DNA from: a bacterium | GTDB taxonomy: Bacteria > Latescibacterota > UBA2968 > UBA8231 | Assembly: GCA_027593305.1 (NCBI GenBank) | Contig: JAQCJA010000304.1 | Coordinates: forward strand, 1-6,101 | Reading direction: 5' to 3' | Length of the DNA stretch: 6,101 nucleotides | Shown here: positions 1-5,829 of the stretch, piece by piece | Layout: each line of letters starts with the position of its first letter | Position numbering within the stretch: position 1 is the first letter of the stretch | Made by a program: the position numbers and the translations under genes | The notes under the pieces: generated by a model | Told to the model about the DNA's origin: nothing | Seen by the model: only the letters and a program-made list of their open reading frames with translations | Database searches by the model: none

Positions 1-33
1 TTGTGTCCTGATCTTCGCTTGTGTACGTCGCGT

Positions 34-45
34 AGAGAATTCTCT
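34..45. promoter_or_regulatory. 12-bp perfect palindrome, candidate operator
   Basis: AGAGAATTCTCT reads the same on both strands. Its last base is the first base of a TTGACT -35-like hexamer at 45-50, a position where a bound repressor or activator could affect transcription toward the RHH-nadA genes. The palindrome is seen directly; the operator role is inference, and a 12-bp palindrome can occur by chance. Confidence 0.3.
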
Positions 46-73
46 TGACTCTCATGGCGAAGTCCTATAAAGT
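45..73 (+). promoter_or_regulatory. Candidate upstream sigma-70 promoter
   Basis: TTGACT at 45-50 matches five of six bases of the -35 consensus. Two overlapping -10 choices follow: TATAAA at 66-71 with a short 15-bp spacer, or TAAAGT at 68-73 with the preferred 17-bp spacer. Either would start transcription near position 80, about 80 nt before the RHH gene. It may serve as a second promoter beside the one at 96-123. Confidence 0.35.
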
Positions 74-82
74 CTACTCGTT

Positions 83-99
83 AGATTTATTAAGATTTA
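83..99 (+). repeat. Direct repeat AGATTTA x2, 10-bp period
   Basis: AGATTTA occurs at 83-89 and again at 93-99, so the copies sit one helical turn apart on the same face of the DNA. The second copy overlaps the -35-like hexamer of the promoter at 96-123. Ribbon-helix-helix proteins often bind tandem short repeats as paired dimers, so autoregulation by the adjacent gene product is possible. The region is AT-rich, which raises the odds of chance repeats. Confidence 0.35.
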
Positions 100-123
100 C
101 GCATAAGTTAACAATTTTATTAT
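96..123 (+). promoter_or_regulatory. Candidate sigma-70 promoter for RHH gene and nadA
   Basis: TTTACG (96-101) and TATTAT (118-123, five of six consensus bases) are separated by 16 bp. The predicted transcription start near 130 leaves a leader of about 30 nt before the ATG at 163. This placement also argues against a TTG start at 124, which would lie just upstream of the predicted transcript start. It is a consensus match only. Confidence 0.4.
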
Positions 124-162
124 TTGTCCTTCACTGGATTGCCTCATTCTCGCGAGTCTGTG

Positions 163-381
163 ATGTCTGTTACCGTGAAGCCCGAAAGCGACCGCGCTCG
201 TCCACGTACGTTCTCGTCGACCGACCGCGACTTCCTCATGCTGGAAGCCATCGCTCACTACCACGGGATCAGCAAGAGTGCGATGGTGACGGGTCTGATC
301 CGCAAGGAGTTCTGGCGTGTATTCCCCAATGGCACCGGGTCGATTCCCCTGGATGCAGGTGCGAAGGTGAGTGAATCATGA
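163..381 (+). CDS. Small ribbon-helix-helix-like DNA-binding protein
   Basis: This encodes a 72-residue protein. A strand-like segment RPRTFSS (13-19) is followed by a helix at about 20-34 and a second helix beginning at ISKSAMV (36-42) and running to about 53. This strand-helix-turn-helix order, with a G-I-S-K-S-A turn, resembles the CopG/Arc ribbon-helix-helix fold, in which dimers insert the strand into the DNA major groove. The tail after VFP (53-55) looks disordered. The ATG at 163 is preferred because it lies about 30 nt after a candidate promoter; the ribosome site is weak (GAG about 7 nt upstream). The frame extends back to a TTG at 124, but the extra residues look unlike the family. 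Its stop overlaps the nadA start (ATGA), so the two are probably co-transcribed and coupled. A role in controlling nadA or itself is inference. No antitoxin partner is seen. Confidence 0.72.
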   Translation: MSVTVKPESDRARPRTFSSTDRDFLMLEAIAHYHGISKSAMVTGLIRKEFWRVFPNGTGSIPLDAGAKVSES

Positions 382-1361
382 CGCTGGCATCCCAATCAGC
401 TACGGAACCGTCGGTTTTCAATCACTTGCCGGAAGGTGCATTGATCGAACAGATCAACCGCCTGCGCAAGGAGAAGAATGCCGTCATCCTGGCCCACAAC
501 TACCAGATTCCGCAGATTCAGGATCTGGCCGATGTTACCGGTGATTCTCTGGGTCTGTCGATCGAAGCATCGAACACCGACGCCGACATTATCGTGTTCT
601 GTGGCGTGCACTTCATGGCCGAGTCGGCCAAGGTCCTGAGCCCGGACAAACGCGTCTTCCTGCCTCATCTTGGGGCCGGATGCGCCCTGGCAGACTCGAT
701 CACGGTGGAGAGTCTGTACGAGTGGAAGGCACGGTATCCGGACCACACCGTCGTCACCTATGTGAACTCCACGGCGGAAGTGAAGGCCGCGTCCGACATC
801 TGCTGCACCTCAGCAAACGCCGTGTCTGTCGTACGCAGCCTCGATACCGACAAGGTCTTGTTTACCCCGGACAAGAATCTGGCCCGTTGGGTTGCCAGGC
901 AGGTACCCGAAAAGGAGATCATTGCCTACGACGGCGTCTGCCCGACACACGATGTCCTGCGGCAAGCCAGCGTCGACCGCACTCGCATTGAATACCCCGA
1001 GGCGATCATCATCGCCCACCCCGAGTGTCGCGAAGATGTCATCGCCGCCGCTCATGAGGTCTGCTCAACGACGGGAATGCTCACTGCCGTGGGTCGCTAC
1101 CCCGAGGCCAAGACGTTCATCATCGCCACGGAAGAAGCGATGATGCACCAGCTCAGGAAGCGCTATCCGGACAAGGAGTTCGTCTCCGCCGACGGTTGTA
1201 TCGGCTGTCGTCTGCACTGCCCGTACATGAAGGTCACCGGTCTGCAGGATGTCTATTTTTCCCTGGCGGATGAGCGCTTCGAGATTCAACTGGACGATGA
1301 TGTCATCGAAGGGGCCCGCAAGGCCCTGGAGCGAATGCTGGCAGTGCCACGCGACGATTGA
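378..1361 (+). CDS. nadA: Quinolinate synthase NadA
   Basis: This 327-residue cytoplasmic 4Fe-4S enzyme condenses iminoaspartate (made by NadB) with dihydroxyacetone phosphate to give quinolinate, the precursor for de novo NAD synthesis. Family signatures appear in order: AHNYQ (39-43), GDSLGLS (55-61), MAESAKVL (80-87), GAGCALAD (99-106), YVNSTAEVKA (128-137), DKNLA (165-169), CPTHD (188-192), HPEC (214-217), STTGML (230-235) and CPYM (281-284). The three expected cluster ligands are Cys102, Cys217 and, most likely, Cys281. Cys274 and Cys277 add a CxxCxxxC arrangement near the C-terminus. Length is close to other bacterial NadA proteins and the frame is intact. The start is the ATG of the ATGA overlap, with a strong ribosome site GAAGGTGAG six bases upstream, inside the preceding gene. 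No nadB or nadC is in the window. Confidence 0.97.
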   Translation: MTLASQSATEPSVFNHLPEGALIEQINRLRKEKNAVILAHNYQIPQIQDLADVTGDSLGLSIEASNTDADIIVFCGVHFMAESAKVLSPDKRVFLPHLGAGCALADSITVESLYEWKARYPDHTVVTYVNSTAEVKAASDICCTSANAVSVVRSLDTDKVLFTPDKNLARWVARQVPEKEIIAYDGVCPTHDVLRQASVDRTRIEYPEAIIIAHPECREDVIAAAHEVCSTTGMLTAVGRYPEAKTFIIATEEAMMHQLRKRYPDKEFVSADGCIGCRLHCPYMKVTGLQDVYFSLADERFEIQLDDDVIEGARKALERMLAVPRDD

Positions 1362-1402
1362 TGGTGCGTGGCAGGGCTTTGTTACAGGCAGTCGGAGCAA
1401 TG

Positions 1403-1441
1403 AAAACAGGGCCATCCCCGGCGGGATGGCCCTGTTTTTTT
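1403..1441. terminator. Intrinsic terminator, likely bidirectional
   Basis: A perfect inverted repeat pairs 1403-1418 with 1423-1438 around a CGGC loop. The core is GC-rich (GGGCCATCCC) and is followed on the plus strand by seven T residues (1435-1441). It lies 41 nt after the nadA stop and 17 nt beyond the stop of the convergent minus-strand gene. Read from the minus strand it ends in a shorter TTTT run, so it can plausibly end both transcripts, more strongly for nadA. Confidence 0.93.
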
Positions 1442-1456
1442 GGCTTGTCCTGCGGA

Positions 1457-2497
1457 TCAGTTGCCGCTGACACTCTCCTTGAGGCGCCCCCATGTGTCGT
1501 GCCCGACGGCGGTGGGGCTGTTGGGATCGGAATCGATCTTGCCGAACATCAGCGCCTGGCGCGACCACTCGGAGTTGGTAATCCGGTAGCTCCACATGGG
1601 ATCAGCTGCGCCATTGCCATCCACGTCGAACGTTGCCGCCGGCTGCGGCTGGTCGGCGGGTACGTTGAGCTTGTGGAAACCATCTTCCGATCCGGTGAGT
1701 TGGACATAGGAGCGATAGCCGAGGCAGTTTTCTCCGGTCACGTCAACACCATACTCCCGAGCGGCAACGAACAGCGCCTCGGGGATGAATGCGCTGAAGC
1801 TGGCTGTGCCGCCAGAGGCGGAGACACCCTTGGCTGCCAGACCGGTGGTGAAGCCGCCGAAGTCCGCCGGATCACGCAACTGCGGCAGTTCACTCAGTGC
1901 CAGGGGCTCCAGGTCCGTCCACACCATGTCGGTGACGAACGTCGTGCCGCGGAAATTGAACAGCTCCGTGGCCCCCTGGGAAGCCTGCACGATGAGACCG
2001 AAGGCCGCCGTCAGGTTGTCGGGATTGTTGGATTCCGAGAGCACGGGGTCAACGATGGTCGCCGTGATCTGGAAACGGGTGGGCGACAACACACGAACGC
2101 CGATATTGCCGGGTGCCGAGGCGTCGGCCATCATGGCGACGAAACTGATGCGATCCTGCTCAGCCTTGGTGAACTCCAGCACGAGCCGGGTTCCGGCTTT
2201 CAGGTCGGAGCCGCCGAGTTCCATTTGCTCAATGGTGGGCCCGTTGGCGCCAGGAACGGCGCTGGCGAAGCCGAAGAGGTAGACCCCACCAGACCCACCG
2301 CCGGCTCCCGCCGGGTTGGCAGACCCCGGCAGGCCCAGTTTCGTCAATCCAACGCCGGCGGCGACCTCGACGAAAGGCTTGCCGTCATGCGTTGAACCTT
2401 TCGGATCCCAGGTGATGGAACCGGGATTCTGTGCGTGTGCTGCTGTCAGAATGAACGCCAGACTCACACAGGTGAAGTGGAAAGCATTGCGCATCAT
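1457..2497 (-). CDS. Secreted protein of unknown function
   Basis: The product is 346 residues and I do not recognise its family. It begins with a clear Sec signal peptide: a short basic start (MMRN), a hydrophobic core at about 9-20 and a likely cleavage AHA|QN after residue 22. The mature part is rich in Gly, Ala, Thr and Ser, with a low-complexity Gly/Ala stretch (61-71) and alternating hydrophobic patterns that suggest a beta-rich fold. Residues 291-299 (DVDGNGAAD) have the DxDGNGxxD spacing of calcium-binding loops such as those in dockerin or EF-hand-like proteins. Cys258 is the only cysteine in the mature protein, and there is no sorting signal or membrane anchor. The start at 2497 is supported by AAAGAGAG six bases upstream; the adjacent ATG at 2494 is equally possible. 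Upstream codons in this frame lack signal-peptide character and are excluded. It is transcribed away from the response-regulator operon, which could control it. Confidence 0.85.
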   Translation of the reverse strand: MMRNAFHFTCVSLAFILTAAHAQNPGSITWDPKGSTHDGKPFVEVAAGVGLTKLGLPGSANPAGAGGGSGGVYLFGFASAVPGANGPTIEQMELGGSDLKAGTRLVLEFTKAEQDRISFVAMMADASAPGNIGVRVLSPTRFQITATIVDPVLSESNNPDNLTAAFGLIVQASQGATELFNFRGTTFVTDMVWTDLEPLALSELPQLRDPADFGGFTTGLAAKGVSASGGTASFSAFIPEALFVAAREYGVDVTGENCLGYRSYVQLTGSEDGFHKLNVPADQPQPAATFDVDGNGAADPMWSYRITNSEWSRQALMFGKIDSDPNSPTAVGHDTWGRLKESVSGN

Positions 2498-2527
2498 GTG
2501 TGTCTCTCTTTCACAGTAGGCATGGAC

Positions 2528-2543
2528 AAGACCTCCAAGTCTT
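2528..2543. repeat. Short inverted repeat AAGAC-N6-GTCTT
   Basis: Five-base arms at 2528-2532 and 2539-2543 flank six bases, in the divergent intergenic region 31 bp upstream of the secreted-protein start. It lies next to a TATAAG -10-like hexamer read on the minus strand (2541-2546). It could be a regulator half-site pair or a leader hairpin; the short arms make chance quite possible. Confidence 0.25.
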
Positions 2544-2572
2544 ATATGCGGCAAATCGTTGCCTGGGAGCAA
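2541..2572 (-). promoter_or_regulatory. Weak candidate promoter for the secreted-protein gene
   Basis: On the minus strand, TATAAG (2541-2546) matches five of six -10 bases and would give a leader of about 35-40 nt. The nearest -35-like hexamer, TTGCTC (2567-2572), is 20 bp away, too far for normal sigma-70 spacing. The promoter may therefore depend on an activator, or the true one may be elsewhere in 2498-2640. No convincing plus-strand promoter for the response regulator was found there. Confidence 0.22.
2550..2563. promoter_or_regulatory. Inverted repeat GGCAA-N4-TTGCC, candidate operator
   Basis: Perfect five-base arms (2550-2554 and 2559-2563) flank ATCG. The site lies between the divergent secreted-protein and response-regulator genes, beside the weak minus-strand -10 element. 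GCAAAT from 2551 recurs at 2569-2574, and TTTGC lies at 2591-2595, so GCAAA-like half-sites are clustered here. Dimeric NarL/FixJ regulators bind short inverted half-sites, so the neighbouring regulators are natural candidates. The link is inference. Confidence 0.35.
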
Positions 2573-2640
2573 ATGGCGGTGGTCGATCCGTTTGCTTTGA
2601 ATTCCAGCCCGCCCCGCTCTTTTTCACTGTGAGTCCACGG

Positions 2641-3294
2641 ATGCCTGAGTCCAGCAAAGTGCGTCTGCTTGTCGCTGACGATCATCCCTTCCTGCTGGAA
2701 GGGATTCAGGCGCTGCTGGCACCGATGGCGGAAACGACCGTCGTGGGCCATGCGCTTTCAGGCGAGGAAGCGGTCCATCTCGCCAGCCAGCTGCAGCCGG
2801 ACATCATTCTGATGGATGTGTCCATGGACGGCATCAATGGTATCGAGGCGACACGACAAATCCTGATGGCGCAACCAGAGGCTGTGGTCATTATTCTAAC
2901 CATGCATGACGGGGCCGAGTACGTCCGCCAGGCAACGCATGCGGGCGCTCGGGGCTATGTGCTCAAAAGCGCGGCTCCCGGACTGATCCTGCACGCCATC
3001 AGAACCGTTGCCGGGGGCGAGGTCTTTTACGATCCCGCGATCACCCACCACCTGGGCCAGGATTCCAGAGATTCCGCAGACGCATCTTCGGGTGCCCCTT
3101 TGACCCCTCGGGAACAGCAGGTACTGGGTTTGCTGGCGCAGGGGTTGCTGAACAAGGAGATCGCCGACAAGCTCTGCCTGAGCGTGCGCACCGTGGAAAC
3201 ATACCGCGAACGCCTGATGCGCAAGCTCAGCCTGCATAGTGTCGCCGAACTGACACGTTACGCCATTGCCGAGAAGATCGTGCTGCTGCAATGA
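2641..3294 (+). CDS. NarL/FixJ-family response regulator (first of two)
   Basis: This 217-residue cytoplasmic regulator has an N-terminal receiver domain (about 6-123) and a C-terminal LuxR-type helix-turn-helix (about 153-214). The phosphorylation site is complete: acidic pair Asp13-Asp14, phosphoacceptor Asp59 (LMDVSMDG), Thr87 and Lys109. The DNA-binding part starts at LTPREQQVL (154-162), and the recognition helix lies in SVRTVETYRERL (181-192). Phosphorylation should promote dimerisation and DNA binding. The ATG at 2641 places the receiver domain at the usual distance from the N-terminus. GTGAG about seven bases upstream may be the ribosome site; an in-frame GTG at 2629 would add four residues. 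The frame open back to 2500 encodes nothing receiver-like. The gene is followed after 40 nt by a sensor gene and then by a second regulator of the same architecture. Targets cannot be read from the sequence. Confidence 0.95.
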   Translation: MPESSKVRLLVADDHPFLLEGIQALLAPMAETTVVGHALSGEEAVHLASQLQPDIILMDVSMDGINGIEATRQILMAQPEAVVIILTMHDGAEYVRQATHAGARGYVLKSAAPGLILHAIRTVAGGEVFYDPAITHHLGQDSRDSADASSGAPLTPREQQVLGLLAQGLLNKEIADKLCLSVRTVETYRERLMRKLSLHSVAELTRYAIAEKIVLLQ

Positions 3295-3334
3295 GCATTG
3301 CCCGCCACCGATGGGGCCTCTAGGTTAGGCGCTC

Positions 3335-5170
3335 ATGGAACATCGGCCACGCACGGCAGAATCGACGGGGCTCCAGGCGCGGCTTGAAGTCGAACTGGCG
3401 AGGCACCGGCACACGGAGGAGGAGTTGCGGCAGAGCGGCGAGCGCTTCCGCTTGCTCATCGAGCACGGCCGGGAGTTTGTCTTTCGCTATTGCTTCCCGT
3501 TGCAGCGCTTCGAGTACATCAGCCCTGGGATCGCTGATCTGTGCGGCTACTCGGCAGCTGAGTTCTGTGACAACCCGCAGCTGATTCTCGACATCGTCCA
3601 CGCCGATGATCGTTTGTTGCTGCAGCAGTACATCGACGCCGGCGATTTTTCCAGTCCGGTGGCACTCCGCTGCCTGCGGCGTGATGGGAGCGTCATCTGG
3701 CTGGAACAACGCGCCCTGCCCAGTTATGACGCGCACGGACAGTTGCTGGTCCTTGAGGGCATCGTCCGTGACGTGTCCAACTACCGCCATCTGCTCGAGG
3801 ATTCCGAATACGATTCCGCCTCGGCTGCTGAGCGCGAACGCATGCTTACGGACTTACGGCGCATCGGGTCGGCGACGCTGGAGTCCCTCGAACTCGACCA
3901 CGTGCTCGACACCATGGCACAACAGGTCGTCCACGCCGGCATTCTGCGCAGCCTGATGGTGGCCGTCGTTGACCATCGAAACCATGTGATCTGCGTGGCG
4001 CGCAATTACCTGAGCTTCGAAGGTCGCTACAAGGACGGGATCGGCCGGGTCCGGCCGGGTGCCGATATCATCGAAAGCCCGACCGTCTCGCGTCGTGAAG
4101 GCGGGCGCCTCGTGTTCAGTGACCAGCGCATCATCGGCACGACGTACGATCTTGACGACGACAACATCACGCCCACGGTTGCACGCACGGGGCAGCTGAC
4201 TGTGATCGATGGAGCCGACAGACGCTTCGATGAACGCTTTGAGCACGTCGACGACAATGTGCGTGCGGCAACCGTCTCCTACTTCATACCAATCAAGCGG
4301 GACGGGCGCGTGCTGGCAGTTCTTGCCACCGGCAGCAGTCAGACGGATCGCGCCGAGACGTTGCGCCGGATCGAGGCCATGGCGCCGTTGCTCGAGCAGG
4401 TGGCCGTGGCCCTCGACCATGCGACGGTCCACGGCCATATGCGTGATCATGCCCGCGAACTCCATGCACTCAACGGGCGCCTGCGACATGAAGTGTCGCG
4501 GCGGCTGCAGGCTGAGGCGGCACTGCGGGATTTCTCCCAGCGGACGGTGCGCCTGGCCGAAGAAGAACGCCGGCGCGTGGCCCGCGAACTGCATGATGGA
4601 GTGAACCAGTATCTCTGCGCCGCTGGCTTCCGTCTCGAAGCCGCCGCCAGCGAGACCGAAGAGGGTGTGCGCGTGAACCTCGATCACACGAGGGACCTTC
4701 TTGATCGCACGATCAATGAAGTTCGGCGGATCTCACAGGATCTGCGTCCGGGCGTGCTCGATGATCTCGGTCTGGCGCCAGCTGTGCGCAGCCTCTGTGA
4801 GGGCTTCACGCTGCGAACGGGGCATGCTGTGGCGCACGATTTGACGGGGATTCCGCAGGACCTGCCGGCAGAAGTGGCCATCACAGCCTATCGACTTCTG
4901 CAGGAATCCCTGAACCACTGGAGCCTCCCGGACGGTTCGACCGGCATTCAGATCGCCATTGAGCAGAGCCAGGATGGGGCGCTTCTGTGTACCGTGATCG
5001 GTCCAACCAGCGCGTCTGCTGCGATCCCGGCTGAAGTTGTGCGGAACCTGAACGAACGGGCCGGATTGCTGCGTGGCTCGGTAACCGTGGAAACCACGCC
5101 GGAGCCTGGTCTGCAGGTGCTGATCTGCTTGCCCTCACGGGCGGAACCGGAATTTGAGGAACTGGTGTGA
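3335..5170 (+). CDS. Soluble PAS-GAF sensor histidine kinase-like protein with degenerate ATPase domain
   Basis: The product is 611 residues with no membrane segment, so it probably senses a cytoplasmic signal. A PAS domain with its PAC extension (about 36-150, including YISPGIADLCGYSAAEF) is followed by a GAF-like domain (about 170-362), a likely coiled-coil linker (about 365-410), a HisKA_3 dimerisation domain (about 402-470) and a HATPase_c-like domain (about 510-600). The H-box is intact: ARELHDGVNQYL (416-427), with phosphoacceptor His420 and the DxxxQ pair Asp421/Gln425, which supports phosphatase activity in this family. The catalytic domain is not intact. The N-box reads QESLNHWSLPDG (523-534), with His528 at the usual Asn position and no KH pair. 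The DxG of the G1 box is replaced by VIGPTS (554-559), and the glycine-rich G2 segment before NERAGLLRG (573-581) is missing. Spacing matches normal family members, so this is substitution rather than frameshift. AGG five bases upstream supports the ATG. Its stop overlaps the next regulator's GTG. It may be a pseudokinase, phosphatase or scaffold. Confidence 0.92.
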   Translation: MEHRPRTAESTGLQARLEVELARHRHTEEELRQSGERFRLLIEHGREFVFRYCFPLQRFEYISPGIADLCGYSAAEFCDNPQLILDIVHADDRLLLQQYIDAGDFSSPVALRCLRRDGSVIWLEQRALPSYDAHGQLLVLEGIVRDVSNYRHLLEDSEYDSASAAERERMLTDLRRIGSATLESLELDHVLDTMAQQVVHAGILRSLMVAVVDHRNHVICVARNYLSFEGRYKDGIGRVRPGADIIESPTVSRREGGRLVFSDQRIIGTTYDLDDDNITPTVARTGQLTVIDGADRRFDERFEHVDDNVRAATVSYFIPIKRDGRVLAVLATGSSQTDRAETLRRIEAMAPLLEQVAVALDHATVHGHMRDHARELHALNGRLRHEVSRRLQAEAALRDFSQRTVRLAEEERRRVARELHDGVNQYLCAAGFRLEAAASETEEGVRVNLDHTRDLLDRTINEVRRISQDLRPGVLDDLGLAPAVRSLCEGFTLRTGHAVAHDLTGIPQDLPAEVAITAYRLLQESLNHWSLPDGSTGIQIAIEQSQDGALLCTVIGPTSASAAIPAEVVRNLNERAGLLRGSVTVETTPEPGLQVLICLPSRAEPEFEELV

Positions 5171-5829
5171 GCCGGCCGATCATCGATGTGCTGCTTGTCG
5201 ACGATCATCCCGTGGTCCGTGATGGCATCAGTGCCATGCTGAGTTCCGTGCCCCACATCAACGTCTGCGGCGGCGCCACAGGTGGGTTGGAAGGGGTTCT
5301 CCTGGCGCAGCAACTGCGGCCGGACGTTGTCGTCATGGACATAGGCCTGCCCGATATCAATGGCCTGGAGGCAACGCGGCAGTTGTCGGCCAATCAGCCC
5401 GAAATCCGTGTCGTCATCCTCACGGTCTACGACAACCGGGAATATGTCCTGCGCGCCGCGCGAGTGGGGGCGCGCGGGTATGTCGTAAAGAACTCCCCGG
5501 CGGCAGATCTGCTGCACGCGATTGAGAGTGTCTACGAGGGTCATTTCTGTTTTCCGCCGGCCCATGCCGCACTGGTGCTCACAGAGCTGGCCGAGCTCGA
5601 CGCGGATCTGACCGAGGATCGTTCGAGTGGTGAACTGAGCACGCGCGAGCGTCAGGTCCTGGCCCTGATTGCGGGTGGTCTCAGCAACCGGGATATCGCG
5701 GACCGATTGGCCTTGAGCGTCCGCACCGTCGAGACACACAGACAGCATGTCATGAACAAGCTCGACATCCATTCCGTGGCGGGCCTGACGAAATACTCCA
5801 TCGCCGAAGGGTTGACGCACCTTGACTGA
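5167..5829 (+). CDS. NarL/FixJ-family response regulator (second of two)
   Basis: This 220-residue regulator has a receiver domain (about 6-122) and a LuxR-type helix-turn-helix (about 156-216). The phosphorylation residues are complete: Asp12-Asp13, phosphoacceptor Asp58 (VMDIGLPD), Thr86 and Lys108. The output domain begins LSTRERQVL (157-165), and its recognition helix SVRTVETHRQHVMNKL (184-199) is nearly the same as in the regulator at 2641-3294, so the two may bind related sites. The start is the GTG of the GTGA overlap with the sensor gene, with ribosome site GAGGA six bases upstream; this implies translational coupling. No ATG is available before the first receiver strand. Similarity along the whole length suggests the two regulators arose by duplication, but receiver surface residues differ, so they may respond to different partners. 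The next gene begins inside its last codons. Confidence 0.95.
   Translation: MSRPIIDVLLVDDHPVVRDGISAMLSSVPHINVCGGATGGLEGVLLAQQLRPDVVVMDIGLPDINGLEATRQLSANQPEIRVVILTVYDNREYVLRAARVGARGYVVKNSPAADLLHAIESVYEGHFCFPPAHAALVLTELAELDADLTEDRSSGELSTRERQVLALIAGGLSNRDIADRLALSVRTVETHRQHVMNKLDIHSVAGLTKYSIAEGLTHLD

Noticed and set aside
124..162. TTG start at 124 for the RHH-like protein
   Set aside because: It sits right at the candidate -10 element and before the predicted transcript start, and the added residues do not look like part of the fold.
163..381. RHH-like protein as an antitoxin of a toxin-antitoxin pair
   Set aside because: No toxin-like small gene is adjacent; the coupled neighbour is the metabolic gene nadA.
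1358..2395. Long plus-strand open frame of 345 codons opposite the secreted-protein gene
   Set aside because: It would run straight through the strong terminator at 1403-1441, lacks any recognisable domain, and is the complement of a minus-strand gene with a signal peptide and a good ribosome site.
2580..2596. Possible sigma-54 promoter (TGG...TTTGCT) before the first regulator
   Set aside because: The GG and GC elements are separated by 11 bases instead of the required 10, and the sequence between them does not match the consensus.
2597..2628. TTGAAT with a downstream -10 as promoter of the first regulator
   Set aside because: No acceptable -10 hexamer lies 15-19 bp downstream; the stretch there is C/T-rich.
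4911..5060. Frameshift as the cause of the odd ATP-binding region in the sensor
   Set aside because: The spacing between conserved flanking segments matches normal family members, and the frame continues into a recognisable C-terminal segment (NERAGLLRG), so substitutions explain it better than an indel pair.
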